64,000 nucleotides of DNA from Sinomonas humi (GCF_000802235.1 NZ_JTDL01000002.1:1-64000), one strand, 5' to 3'; positions 41,895 to 50,762 are shown, numbered from the stretch's first letter. The notes: a model not told the origin generated them from the sequence alone. A program made the numbers and translations.

Positions 41895-42607
41895 GCGGCC
41901 ACCCTCAGGACGAGCCATGCTCCGGCCCCACTGAGCCCGATGACTGCGGCGAACAGCAGGAGCCACACCGCGGCAGGAACCCCGGTCTTCCGGGAGAGGA
42001 TGAACGCGTCGGAGCTCCCGAGCTCCCGGCGCCGGCTCGTGTGGACCGACACGAGATTCCACCAGTCACGCACGGCGCCGAGCACAAGGGCCACCCCAGC
42101 GCCGAGGGCGAGCTGACCCTGGAGACCCGGCGGGACTGCGACGACAAGCAAGCAGGCCACGACGATGGCGCCGAGCAGGATGAGCGCGCCCTGGAGGTTC
42201 CGGATGAAGAGGAAGGTGAGCAAGAGCACGACGACGGCGGCCGACAGGGCTGCGCGACCCCAACCTTGGGACGAAGCCCACACGAGACCCGCCCCGACGA
42301 CGGCCGGCGTGGGGTAGCCCCAGAAGCCGAACCAGACGGCACGGCCCCGTCCCATCCCGAGCGTCGTCCCACCCTGATCCATCCTGAGCGTGATCCCGGT
42401 GACACGCATGCCGGTCGTGAGGCCGGCGAACGCGTGGCCGAGCTCGTGCACGATGGTCACGAAGCGTCCGAAGAACCGCCAGAGGACCGGAACGATGCAC
42501 AGGGCGGCCGCTCCTGCGAGAAGCCACAGAAGCTCCGTGCCCGAGACCGTGAGCGGGGCCGTGCGCGTGAAGCCGTTGACGAAGTCCGTCCACCATTCCT
42601 GAAGCAC
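41891..42607 (-). CDS. M50B-like membrane metallopeptidase
   Basis: A 238-residue membrane protein with about six hydrophobic segments and the zinc motif HELGH at residues 54-58 in a membrane-proximal helix (TIVHELGHAFAGLTTG). This fits the peptidase M50B-like family found widely in actinobacteria, whose substrates are unknown. The start is GTG at 42607; TAGGGT lies 7 nt upstream (42615-42620), so the transcript is probably leaderless. It is translationally coupled to menC. Confidence 0.85.
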   Translation of the reverse strand: MLQEWWTDFVNGFTRTAPLTVSGTELLWLLAGAAALCIVPVLWRFFGRFVTIVHELGHAFAGLTTGMRVTGITLRMDQGGTTLGMGRGRAVWFGFWGYPTPAVVGAGLVWASSQGWGRAALSAAVVVLLLTFLFIRNLQGALILLGAIVVACLLVVAVPPGLQGQLALGAGVALVLGAVRDWWNLVSVHTSRRRELGSSDAFILSRKTGVPAAVWLLLFAAVIGLSGAGAWLVLRVAA

Positions 42608-42674
42608 GCCCTCGACCCTATCGGAGGCGGCTGGGCTTCAGGCCATCCTCAGGGGCGTGTGCAACCCTAGGGGC

Positions 42675-43598
42675 ATGGTTTCCACTCACGAGAGCTCCGG
42701 CACGTCTGCCTCGGCACGGCACGCTGCCTCATTCCGTGAGGTCGTGGCGGGCCCGGGTCTCTTCCTGGCCGCGTCTCTTGCCTCCGCGATCGGCGTGGTG
42801 GGAACCTACTGGTTCTTCGTCCGCACCGTGACGGGCCAGTACATCGACGAATCCGCCCTCGATGAGGCCGTCGCGGTCTACGGCAAGGCAACGAAGGCCG
42901 CGCTGGGCTTCCTCGACGCGCTGCCGACCATCGCCGTCGTCGTCGGATTTGGGGGGCTCCTCTACGCCGCGCTCGTCAAGCGAAGGTGGCAGGGTGCGCT
43001 CATCGCTTTGGCTGGGGCGGGACTCGCCAACATCCTGACCCAGGTGCTCAAGATCTACGTCTTCACGCGCCCGTTCCGGGGCATCCAGACGATTATGGAG
43101 AATTCGCTGCCGTCGGGGCACACGACGGCGGCGGCCTCCGCAGCTGCTGCCGTCTTCCTCGTGTCCTCGCCGGCGAAGCGTCCTTTCGTCGCCTTCGCCG
43201 GGACAACGTTCGCCGTTGCGGCCGGGGCGGCAACCCTCGTCAACCAGTGGCATCGGCCCGCAGACGTCATCGCCGCGTTCCTCGTTGTCTCGGCCTGCAT
43301 GGCTCCGGCCGGTTGGCTCGTGCTGAGGACCGGGACGCGGTGGAACGCGTGGGACGGCTTCGGCAGTACGTGGGCGTCGTCTCGGGTGTGGCTCACCATT
43401 CCCCTGCTCGTGGGCCTCGCGGCAACGGCTCTCGGGGTCGTGATGCTGGTCCGCATCGCGCCCGGTTCCGGGGTCGTCAGCACGACGCATTATTTCTGGA
43501 CCGGGCTCTCGCTCATAGTCATCAGCGGGTACCTTCTCGGCGTCGCTGCGACGTGGCTGTTCGCGGTCGCCGTCCGTCGGAATCCTACTGTGGCGTAA
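42675..43598 (+). CDS. PAP2-family membrane phosphatase
   Basis: About 307 residues with roughly six membrane segments. The phosphatase signature is seen as KIYVFTRPFRG, LPSGHTTAAAS and NQWHRPADVIAAF, matching the KxxxxxxRP, PSGH and SRxxxxxHxxxD motifs (the SR is replaced by NQ). It probably dephosphorylates lipid phosphates such as undecaprenyl or phosphatidyl phosphates. I use the ATG at 42675, because AACCCT lies 6 nt upstream; a GTG at 42657 would add six residues. Confidence 0.86.
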   Translation: MVSTHESSGTSASARHAASFREVVAGPGLFLAASLASAIGVVGTYWFFVRTVTGQYIDESALDEAVAVYGKATKAALGFLDALPTIAVVVGFGGLLYAALVKRRWQGALIALAGAGLANILTQVLKIYVFTRPFRGIQTIMENSLPSGHTTAAASAAAAVFLVSSPAKRPFVAFAGTTFAVAAGAATLVNQWHRPADVIAAFLVVSACMAPAGWLVLRTGTRWNAWDGFGSTWASSRVWLTIPLLVGLAATALGVVMLVRIAPGSGVVSTTHYFWTGLSLIVISGYLLGVAATWLFAVAVRRNPTVA

Positions 43599-43716
43599 CG
43601 AAGACTTCGCAACGCGTGAGGGCGTTGCGCTTGCTGGCGCGGAAAGCTAGCCTTCACTCATCCAGTCATTGGATAAATCCTGATTTGGATCAATGGTTTG
43701 GATCGAGCCGAGGCAA

Positions 43717-43776
43717 CACGGCTGCTATTGGGGGCAGCCGTGCTGCCTGTCGGGCCAAGTGCTGCCTGTCGGGTCA
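43717..43776. repeat. Hairpin and 19-bp direct repeat at the end of the MinD-like gene
   Basis: The hairpin CACGGCTGC (43717-43725) with GCAGCCGTG (43734-43742) may terminate transcription between the convergent PAP2 and MinD-like genes. It runs into two copies of GTGCTGCCTGTCGGG(C/T)CA with a 19-bp period (43740-43757 and 43759-43776). The MinD-like stop (TGA, 43774-43776) is the edge of the second copy. The remaining bases from 43599 are less GC-rich and hold no gene. Confidence 0.7.
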
Positions 43777-45198
43777 GCGGTAACCGTCGACGATCGCGGC
43801 CGCGATCTCCTTGTAGGCCCGACGAGTCTCGGGGCGGACCGCCTCGAGAGACACAAGATCGCCGTCCGCCACAGCCTTGTCGTGGGGGACACTGATGAGC
43901 ATGCGGCACATCCCCGCGAGGGCGGCCTCGATCGCGGCCTTGTCGACGCGCGCCGAGACGTCGTCCTTGTCGGTCACGACGACGATCGCCTCCTTTGCGA
44001 GGCGCTCGAAGCCGTGTGCCGACAGCCAGAGGAGTGTGTCACGCGCCCGCTTTGCTCCGCTCACCGCGAAGCCGGCGGCGACGACGATGTTGTCCGCGTG
44101 CTCGAGGATCCCGCGCATGGCTGGGCGGCTCACCCCGGTTCCGCAGTCGGTGAGCGTCACGCCGTAGTGCCGGGAGACGAGCGAATAGACCCGCTCGTAA
44201 TCCTCGGCGCGGAGGGAGTCGGAGAGGTCTGGGTCCTGCTCGCCGGCCAGCAGTCTCAGGCTCCGGACTTCGTGCAGGTAGGCATCGAGCGCGACGCGTG
44301 AATCGTTGTCGCCGAGTTCGCGGAGCAGTCTCGTGATCGTGAGCTGGCGCTCCGATTCGTATGCGCCCTCGCCGAGGGCCCGCTCGATGAGATCGCCGGC
44401 GTCGGGGTTCGCGTCAATCGCGCACACGCTTCCCGAGCGAACGCTCGCGAGGGTGAGACCGACCCCGACCGTCGTCGATGTCTTCCCGACGCCGCCCTTC
44501 ATCGAGAGCAGCGCGGTGTTGCGGCTGCCGTCGAGACGACGGCGGATACGCCGGTTGAGCTCCGCCTCTTCGCGTTCGGCGGGCGACGGACCAAGGTTCA
44601 AGGCGCCACCCGTGAGACGGTAAAGCCAGCCGCGGAAGCCGCCGCGGGGCGGAGCAGCCTGGGAGGGCTTGATGAAGCCCGCAGGCTGCTCTGTCTGAGA
44701 CGGCGTTGGACGGGTCGGCGTTGGAGGGGCCGGCGCGGGCTCGGGCGCGATCTCGGGCTCGCGCGCGGCCTCAACCAGCGCGGGCTCGCTCACAACCGGC
44801 TCGGGCTCAACTGGCTCAGGCTCACGCACAACTCGCTCGGGCTCAACTGGCTCAGGCTCACGCACAACTCGCTCGGGCTCAACTGGCTCGGGCTCGGGCT
44901 CAACTGGCTCAGGCTCAACCCGTGCGGGTCCAGGCTCACGCTCAACCGGCTCACGCTCAACCACCGGGGGCTCGAACAGTGCAGGCTCAGGCTCGAACAG
45001 CACAGAGCCAGTCAGGCTGCCTCCCGTTTGGGCAAGCCTGGGCTCTGCAGATTCGGCCCTCGCTGGAGATTCGGCCCTCGCAGCCTCCTCGGCTTCCCGC
45101 AGGCGGCGCAGCTCTCGCCGCGTCAGGGGCACGGGCGGGGCCGAGGGGGCGGAAGCACCGCCGTCGTCTGTGCGCTGCTGCGTTCCGTCGTCGGCCAT
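43774..45198 (-). CDS. MinD/ParA-like ATPase with a Pro-Glu-rich spacer
   Basis: A 474-residue protein. The C-terminal domain (from about 220) is a MinD/ParA-type ATPase with deviant Walker A KGGVGKT (234-240), AIDANPDAGDLIERAL and VTDKDD. The N-terminal half is disordered: a charged start and a Pro-Glu-Val-rich segment (about 75-160) with PEPVEP repeats, encoded partly by two exact 36-bp units at 44803-44838 and 44839-44874. Such proteins occur near type VII secretion or cell-division genes in actinobacteria, but no such partner is adjacent. AAAGGGG precedes the ATG. Confidence 0.85.
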   Translation of the reverse strand: MADDGTQQRTDDGGASAPSAPPVPLTRRELRRLREAEEAARAESPARAESAEPRLAQTGGSLTGSVLFEPEPALFEPPVVEREPVEREPGPARVEPEPVEPEPEPVEPERVVREPEPVEPERVVREPEPVEPEPVVSEPALVEAAREPEIAPEPAPAPPTPTRPTPSQTEQPAGFIKPSQAAPPRGGFRGWLYRLTGGALNLGPSPAEREEAELNRRIRRRLDGSRNTALLSMKGGVGKTSTTVGVGLTLASVRSGSVCAIDANPDAGDLIERALGEGAYESERQLTITRLLRELGDNDSRVALDAYLHEVRSLRLLAGEQDPDLSDSLRAEDYERVYSLVSRHYGVTLTDCGTGVSRPAMRGILEHADNIVVAAGFAVSGAKRARDTLLWLSAHGFERLAKEAIVVVTDKDDVSARVDKAAIEAALAGMCRMLISVPHDKAVADGDLVSLEAVRPETRRAYKEIAAAIVDGYR

Positions 45199-45231
45199 CC
45201 CGCCCCTTTCGTACCTGCCCCGCAGGCCACT

Positions 45232-46080
45232 CTAGTGCAGGCTGCTGGCCGCCTTGAGTCGGCTGATGAACAGTCGGGACTGCTCCGGGCCATAGGGAAG
45301 GATCGGGATTGCCTTGGTGGCGTCGTTCGGCGACTCGCGCGTGGCCTGCCGCGCGGAGCGGACGGCGGTCGCCATCGTCTCGGCCATCGTGCGCACCGCG
45401 ACATCGGTGCAGAGCCCGCCGTGGCCCGGCACGAGGTGCTCGTAGCGGTGGCGCAGGGCGGAAATGTGCCGCAGCACGTCGGCCCACTCCTCGGGGTACG
45501 CGTCGCCGAATTCAGGGTAGGAGCCCTCTTCGACGAGATCCCCCGTGAACAGCGTCGTGGAGGTCCCGACGAGCAGGTCGCCGTCCGTGTGGCCGCGGCC
45601 GAGATAGAACAGCGTGACGGACTGGCCGCCGAGGTCAACGAGCACGGGCTGATCGCGCACGATCGCCTGAGGCACGACGATCTCCGTGTGTTCCCCCTGC
45701 CCCTCAGCCATCTCAGGCTCCCGCCCGCCGGCCTCGGCCCTGGCTACCTCGGCGCGGCCTTCCTCCCCGTGCGTCGCGATCGTGAAGGCTGCGTTTTCAT
45801 GTGCCCAGAACTCTGTGACCCCTGCGGCCGCGAACACGGCGTTGCCGAAGTAGTGGTCGTAGTGGGCATGGGTGTTGACGACGACGAGCGGCAGCTCCGT
45901 CTTCTCACGCACCGCGTCAAGAATCTGGCGCGCTTGCCGCGGCCCCTCCCCCGTGTCCACCACGAGAGCCCGCTCGGTGCCGATGACGAGGCCGATGTTC
46001 AGTCGAAGGGGCTCGAGGCTAAGCCAGTAGGTCCCGCCGCCGAGATCGCGCCAGGGAGCCATAGGAGACTGTTCATCCAT
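45232..46080 (-). CDS. MBL-fold metallo-hydrolase
   Basis: A 282-residue metallo-beta-lactamase-fold protein with the metal motif HAHYDH (H71, H73, D75, H76), LGRGHTDGDLLV, GDLVEEGSYPEF and VPGHG. All metal-binding residues are present. Members hydrolyse thioesters, lactones or glyoxalase-type substrates, and the substrate here is not readable. AAGGAC lies about 10 nt before the ATG. It lies between the MinD-like gene and the branched-chain dehydrogenase operon without obvious coupling. Confidence 0.86.
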   Translation of the reverse strand: MDEQSPMAPWRDLGGGTYWLSLEPLRLNIGLVIGTERALVVDTGEGPRQARQILDAVREKTELPLVVVNTHAHYDHYFGNAVFAAAGVTEFWAHENAAFTIATHGEEGRAEVARAEAGGREPEMAEGQGEHTEIVVPQAIVRDQPVLVDLGGQSVTLFYLGRGHTDGDLLVGTSTTLFTGDLVEEGSYPEFGDAYPEEWADVLRHISALRHRYEHLVPGHGGLCTDVAVRTMAETMATAVRSARQATRESPNDATKAIPILPYGPEQSRLFISRLKAASSLH

Positions 46081-46143
46081 ACGCCGTACGTCCTTACTTC
46101 TACGCTGTTCGGGCAGATCGTGCGTTCGATTCTGCCATGACGC

Positions 46144-47727
46144 TCAGAGGTCGGCGAGAATGCTTCCCGGATGTTCGACGGCGTCGGCCACGAAACGCAA
46201 GAAGCCTCCGGCGGTTCCTCCGTCGCATACCCGGTGGTCGAACACGAGCGTCAGCTGGACGATCTTCCGCACGGCAAGCTGGCCTTCCACGGCCCAGGGC
46301 CGGTCGAGGATCCGGCCCACACCGAGGATCGCGGCCTCTGGATAGTTGATGATCGCAGCGCTGCCGTCCACGCCGAAGACCCCGTAGTTGTTGAGCGTGA
46401 AGGTGCTCCCCGAGAGGTCAGCCGGGGCGGCCTTGCCCTCTCGCGCGAGCTCCGCAAGCCGACGGAGCTCGGCGTCGAAGCTCCTGGCGCTCATGCTGTG
46501 GGCGGCCCGGATGTTCGGCACGACGAGGCCGCGCTGGGTCTGGGCCGCAAAGCCCAGGTTCACGCCGTCGAACGCGACGATCTCCTGACTCCCGTCCTCG
46601 GCGGTCTCGATCCTGGTATTGAGCTCTGGGTACCTCGCGAGCCCGGCGAGGACGAAGCGCGCGATGAAGGCAAGAAGGCTCGGCGTGCGCTCAGGCTCTC
46701 GCCGCTTGAGGTCTTCTCGCAGCGCCACGAGCTCGGTTGCGTCGACGTCGACCCACACTGTTGCCTCTGGGATTTCGCTGCGGCTGCGGGACATGGCTTG
46801 GGCAACTGCCTTGCGGACGCCACGGACCGGGGTCCGGGACGCGATCGGGAGGCCAGTGGCTGGGTCCGAGGGGGCGGAAGGCGCGGCTGCTTGCGGAACC
46901 TCCCCGACTTGAGGCTGCGGGTGCGGAGCCTCCCCGGCTTGGGCGAACAGGTTCACGTCGCGGCGCATGATGAGTCCGTCGGGGCCCGATCCCTTCACCG
47001 CGTGGAGGTCGACGCCGAGCTCCCGTGCGAGTCTGCGCACGATCGGCGAGACGACTCTGAGTGCCTCCCTCGGCGCGCTTGGTGAGACTGGGGCGCTCGG
47101 CGGGACTGGGGCGCTCCGTGGAACCAGGGCGCTCCGTGGAACCGGGGCGCTCGCTGGAACCGGGGCGCTCGCTGGAACCGGAGCACCGGAAGAGACGGAG
47201 GCAGTGTGAGCCGACGCCGAGCCGGAGCCCTTTCGGCGCCGCTTCCGGGTGCCGGCCGACGTCGCCGAGGTCCCGTAGCCGATCAGGACGTTCCCCGACC
47301 CCGAGCTGGGTGCCGAAGAGAGCGTGGAAGCAGGCGCCGGGGCCCCCGCCATCGCCGCCACCTTGGCCCCAGCCTGCTCTTCGGCGCGGTATGCCTCCAA
47401 GGCGTCCTCCCCGGCATTGGCTGCACCGGCCGCGCCATTGGCTGCACCGGTTATCCCATGGACCGCACCGGTTACCCCTTCACCGGTGTCGTCGATGCTG
47501 ATGAGCGGCCGGCCGACGTCGACCGTCTGCCCGGGCTCCCCGTGCAGCATGGCGACCACTCCCGCAAAGGGCGAGGGCACCTCGACCACGGCCTTCGCGG
47601 TCTCGACTTCGACAACAGGCTGGTCGACGGCGACGGAATCGCCGACCTCCACGAGCCAACGGACTAGTTCGGCCTCGGTGAGACCCTCCCCGAGATCGGG
47701 CAGCAGGAATTCGCGCGTCATGGTCAT
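46144..47727 (-). CDS. bkdC: Dihydrolipoamide acyltransferase E2 (branched-chain 2-oxoacid dehydrogenase)
   Basis: A 527-residue E2. It has an N-terminal lipoyl domain with the lipoylated lysine K45 (EVETAKAVVEV), an Ala/Pro/Ser linker, an E3-binding domain (RVVSPIVRRLARELGVDL) and a catalytic domain with DHRVCDGG near the C terminus. It transfers the acyl group to CoA. There is only one lipoyl domain. The linker holds an 18-bp minisatellite at 47090-47179. Its ATG overlaps the E1-beta stop by one base. The operon has no E3 gene, so a shared lipoamide dehydrogenase from elsewhere is expected. Confidence 0.92.
   Translation of the reverse strand: MTMTREFLLPDLGEGLTEAELVRWLVEVGDSVAVDQPVVEVETAKAVVEVPSPFAGVVAMLHGEPGQTVDVGRPLISIDDTGEGVTGAVHGITGAANGAAGAANAGEDALEAYRAEEQAGAKVAAMAGAPAPASTLSSAPSSGSGNVLIGYGTSATSAGTRKRRRKGSGSASAHTASVSSGAPVPASAPVPASAPVPRSALVPRSAPVPPSAPVSPSAPREALRVVSPIVRRLARELGVDLHAVKGSGPDGLIMRRDVNLFAQAGEAPHPQPQVGEVPQAAAPSAPSDPATGLPIASRTPVRGVRKAVAQAMSRSRSEIPEATVWVDVDATELVALREDLKRREPERTPSLLAFIARFVLAGLARYPELNTRIETAEDGSQEIVAFDGVNLGFAAQTQRGLVVPNIRAAHSMSARSFDAELRRLAELAREGKAAPADLSGSTFTLNNYGVFGVDGSAAIINYPEAAILGVGRILDRPWAVEGQLAVRKIVQLTLVFDHRVCDGGTAGGFLRFVADAVEHPGSILADL
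47090..47179 (-). repeat. 18-bp minisatellite in the E2 linker
   Basis: Five tandem 18-bp units (consensus GGGGCGCTCCGTGGAACC on the plus strand). They encode the repeated APVPRS-like hexapeptide of the flexible linker between the lipoyl and E3-binding domains. Confidence 0.85.
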
Positions 47728-48815
47728 CAGTCCTCCCACTGGAGATCGTCGAGGGCGTCGAGGATTCGGTCGACGCTCGGCAGGTACCAGTGCTCGAGCT
47801 TTGGCGGCGGGAACGGGATGTCGAAGCCGGCCACGCGGCGCACGGGCGCGGCAAGCGAGTGGAAACAACGCTCTTGCACCCGCGCGACGATCTCGGACGC
47901 CACCGACGCGAAGCTCTGCGCTTCGGCCACGACCACGGCGCGCCCGGTCTTGCGCACAGACGCGACGAGGGTCTCGTCGTCGAACGGGACGATGGTGCGC
48001 AGGTCGATGACCTCGACCGAACGACCCTCCGCGGCCGCGGCGTCGGCGGCAGCAAGCGCGGGCGGGACTGCGGGGCCGTAGGCGATGAGGGTTGCGTCAG
48101 TGCCCGGGCGAACGACGACGGCGCGCCCCTCAGCCTTGTTCGCGCGCTCAGGCCGGTTGGCGTCGGAGACCGTTTCGAAGTCCCTTCGCAGGGCGGCGAG
48201 GTCCACGGCTTCCTTCGACCAGTACAGCTTCTTGGGCTCCATGAAGACGACCGGGTCGTCGCTCGCGATGGCTTCGCGGAGTAGCCGGTAGGCGTCCGCG
48301 ACGGTCGCGGGGGTGAAGACCTTGAGGCCTGGCGTATGCGCGTAGTAAGCCTCGGAAGAGTCACAGTGGTGCTCGACGCCACCGATCCCTCCCGCATACG
48401 GGACACGGATGACCATCGGCAACCGGACGCGCCCTCGAGTCCGGTTGTGCATCTTCGCCACGTGGCTCGCGATCTGCTCGAAGGCAGGGTAGGCGAAGGC
48501 GTCGAACTGCATCTCCACGATGGGACGCATCCCATTCATGGCCATCCCGAGAGCCATCCCGACGATCCCGGACTCGGCGAGCGGCGTGTCGAAGCAGCGC
48601 TTCTCACCGAATTCAGCCATGAGCCCGTCCGTGATTCGGAAGACGCCCCCCAGCTTGGCGACGTCCTCGCCGAAGACGACGACGGCGTCGTCCGCTCGCA
48701 TGGCGTCCGCCATTGCTGTGGTGAGGGCTTTCGCGAAGGTGACGGTCTCGGGTCCTACACCTTCTTGGGTGTTCGCCCCCGCTCGTGCGGCGGCAGCCTC
48801 GGCGACCGTGCTCAT
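47727..48815 (-). CDS. bkdB: 2-Oxoacid dehydrogenase E1 beta subunit
   Basis: A 362-residue transketolase-like beta subunit: FGEDVAKLGGVFRITDGL, CFDTPLAESGIVGMALGMA, MVIRVPYAGGIGGVEHHCDS and a C-terminal PVRRVAGFDIPFP. It forms the alpha2beta2 E1 with the upstream gene and decarboxylates branched-chain 2-oxoacids. One-base overlaps (TGATG) with both neighbours show a tight operon. Confidence 0.93.
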   Translation of the reverse strand: MSTVAEAAAARAGANTQEGVGPETVTFAKALTTAMADAMRADDAVVVFGEDVAKLGGVFRITDGLMAEFGEKRCFDTPLAESGIVGMALGMAMNGMRPIVEMQFDAFAYPAFEQIASHVAKMHNRTRGRVRLPMVIRVPYAGGIGGVEHHCDSSEAYYAHTPGLKVFTPATVADAYRLLREAIASDDPVVFMEPKKLYWSKEAVDLAALRRDFETVSDANRPERANKAEGRAVVVRPGTDATLIAYGPAVPPALAAADAAAAEGRSVEVIDLRTIVPFDDETLVASVRKTGRAVVVAEAQSFASVASEIVARVQERCFHSLAAPVRRVAGFDIPFPPPKLEHWYLPSVDRILDALDDLQWED

Positions 48816-49984
48816 CAGTGCTCCTCCTGCGGCTCGTCGTCGCGCGCCAGCTCATCTGCCAGGAAGGCGGCCTGCTCGCGCAACTGGGGGGTTGGTTCCG
48901 TGAAGACATTGCGGAACAGCTCTTGCGGGTCGAGGCTCACCTCGGCACTGAGTCCGTCGCGGAGCTGCTGTGCAACGTCCTCGGCGTCCCCCGCGAAGGC
49001 TGACTCGACGTCGTCGGTCAGCACACCGGTTGATCGAAGGTATTGGCGCATCCGGTTGAGTGGGTCCTTCGCGGCCCAGGCCTGGACCTCGGCCTCTTGG
49101 CGGTACCGGGTCGCGTCGTCGGCGTTGGTGTGCGCCTGCATGCGATACGTGTTGGCTTCGACGAGGAGAGGTCCCGAACCCGCCCGGGCGAGGGCCACGG
49201 CACGGTCGAGGACTGCGAGGAGGGCGACCATGTCGTTGCCGTCGACCCTCTCCCCCGCCATGCCATATCCGACGGCCTTGTGAGCGAGCGACGGGGCGAC
49301 GGTCTGGTGAGCGAGCGGCACCGAGATCGCGTACTGGTTGTTCTGGACGAAGAACACCACCGGAAGATGGAAGACCGCAGCGAAGTTGAGTGCCTCGTGA
49401 AAGTCACCTTCGCTTGTCGCGCCGTCGCCGCACATCGCGAGCACCACGGTGTCCTCTCCGCGCAGCTTCGCCGCATGGGCGACGCCGACCGCGTGGAGGA
49501 GCTGCGTAGTCAGGGGCGTGCTCTGGATGCCCACGTTGTGCTCGTGAGGGTCATAGCCGCCGTGCCAGTCGCCTCGGAAGAGGGTCATGGCCTCGACCGG
49601 GTCGATCCCTCGGGTCATGACAGCGACGGCATCCCTATAGGTCGGGAACATCCAATCTCCCTCGCGGAGGCAGAGGGCCGCAGCGACTTGGCAGGCCTCC
49701 TGACCATGACTCGACGGGTAGACGGCCAGCCGCCCCTGACGGACCAGCGCCGAGTTCTGGTCGTTCACCCTGCGCCCGACGACTAGCCGGCGATACGCCT
49801 CGAGCAGCTCGGTGTCGCTCGGGACGGGATATTGGTGACCGGGACTCGAGCCGCGCTGATCGTCCGGGAGGATAGTCCCGTCCTCGGAGAGGATCTGGAT
49901 CTGACCGTGCACCGGGAGCATGTAGTCCTCGATGCTGATCCCGAAGCGCTTGATGGCCTCCTCGGCCTCAGCGGGAATCGTCAT
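48815..49984 (-). CDS. bkdA: 2-Oxoacid dehydrogenase E1 alpha subunit
   Basis: A 389-residue ThDP-binding alpha subunit with SSHGQEACQVAAAL, the ThDP motif MCGDGATSEGDFHEALNFA and VQNNQYAISVP. The phosphorylation-loop region RMQAHTNADDATRYR places it in the branched-chain or pyruvate group; the adjacent Lrp-type regulator favours branched-chain oxoacids. The ATG at 49984 has GAGGAGG 7 nt upstream, better than the start six codons earlier. Confidence 0.93.
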   Translation of the reverse strand: MTIPAEAEEAIKRFGISIEDYMLPVHGQIQILSEDGTILPDDQRGSSPGHQYPVPSDTELLEAYRRLVVGRRVNDQNSALVRQGRLAVYPSSHGQEACQVAAALCLREGDWMFPTYRDAVAVMTRGIDPVEAMTLFRGDWHGGYDPHEHNVGIQSTPLTTQLLHAVGVAHAAKLRGEDTVVLAMCGDGATSEGDFHEALNFAAVFHLPVVFFVQNNQYAISVPLAHQTVAPSLAHKAVGYGMAGERVDGNDMVALLAVLDRAVALARAGSGPLLVEANTYRMQAHTNADDATRYRQEAEVQAWAAKDPLNRMRQYLRSTGVLTDDVESAFAGDAEDVAQQLRDGLSAEVSLDPQELFRNVFTEPTPQLREQAAFLADELARDDEPQEEH

Positions 49985-50032
49985 GATGCCTCCTCGCAGC
50001 ATGTCCTGTTCTGATCAGGCTTGTTGCCACAA

Positions 50033-50062
50033 GTATCCACTCGGCTGCTGTTTCGTATCCAC
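50033..50062. promoter_or_regulatory. Repeated sites between bkdA and the Lrp-type gene
   Basis: GTATCCAC occurs at 50033-50040 and 50055-50062, exactly 22 bp apart (two helical turns), each next to ACAAG. The spacing suits cooperative binding of an Lrp-family protein in the divergent bkdA/bkdR region. A -10-like TAATCT for the regulator gene is at 50102-50107. Confidence 0.45.
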
Positions 50063-50149
50063 AAGTCGCCGAAACCTTGGAAAGTTGGAAGCAGAATCGG
50101 CTAATCTGTAGACAAAAGCGCGACCATGACGCGGATCACAGGAGGTCAC

Positions 50150-50578
50150 GTGGACGAAGTGGATCGGTCGATCCTCGCCCAGCTCACCGAGGACGCCCGA
50201 CGCTCGGTCACCACGATCGCCGAGAACGTACACATTTCTCGGGCCCACGCCTACAACCGGGTCGCCAGGCTTCAGGAGCAGGGGATCATCACGAAGTACA
50301 CAGCACTCGTGGATCCGCTCAAAGCTGGGCTCCGCTCGAGCGCCTACGTGACCCTCAAGGTGCGGCAGCACTCATGGCGCGAGCTCCGCGAGCAGCTCAA
50401 GGCGATTCCCGAGGTACACCACATCGCCCTCGTGGGAGGTGACTTCGACGTCATCTTGCTCGTGCGCGCTGTCGACAACACTGACCTCCGCCGCGTCGTC
50501 TTCGACCAGCTCCAGAACATGCCAGGGGTCCTCGACACGCAGACGTTCCTCGTGTTCGAGGATCTCGATACGAGATGA
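50150..50578 (+). CDS. bkdR: Lrp/AsnC-family regulator (BkdR-like)
   Basis: A 142-residue regulator: an N-terminal helix-turn-helix (about 1-55; SVTTIAENVHISRAHAYNRV) and a C-terminal RAM ligand domain (about 65-140; VHHIALVGGDFDVILLVRA). I use the GTG at 50150 because CAGGAGG (50139-50145) lies just before it; an ATG at 50126 would add eight residues. Divergent from the E1-E2 operon, it is likely its regulator, sensing branched-chain amino acids as BkdR does elsewhere. Confidence 0.87.
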   Translation: MDEVDRSILAQLTEDARRSVTTIAENVHISRAHAYNRVARLQEQGIITKYTALVDPLKAGLRSSAYVTLKVRQHSWRELREQLKAIPEVHHIALVGGDFDVILLVRAVDNTDLRRVVFDQLQNMPGVLDTQTFLVFEDLDTR

Positions 50579-50700
50579 GGAGGGCGGACTGGCGCGGGAT
50601 CGTCTGGCAGGAGCCAGCGTGGGACGAGCCCGGCCCGACGCAGCGTCGGCCGGCGCGGCGTCCCGAGGCTCAGCAGGTGCAGGACGAGCCGGGCCGGAGC

Positions 50701-50762
50701 CACCCGGCGCAGCGTCACCCGGCGCAGCGTCACCCGGCGCAGCGTCACCCGGCGCGGCGTCA
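50701..50762 (-). repeat. 15-bp tandem repeat at the 3' end of the DUF222-HNH gene
   Basis: Four units of CACCCGGCGCAGCGT (50701-50760, last unit with one change). On the minus strand every unit reads GCCGGGTGACGCTGC. The HNH stop (TGA, 50760-50762) is immediately followed by further TGA codons in the same frame, because 15 is a multiple of three. The repeat lies between the convergent Lrp-type and HNH genes. Confidence 0.85.
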
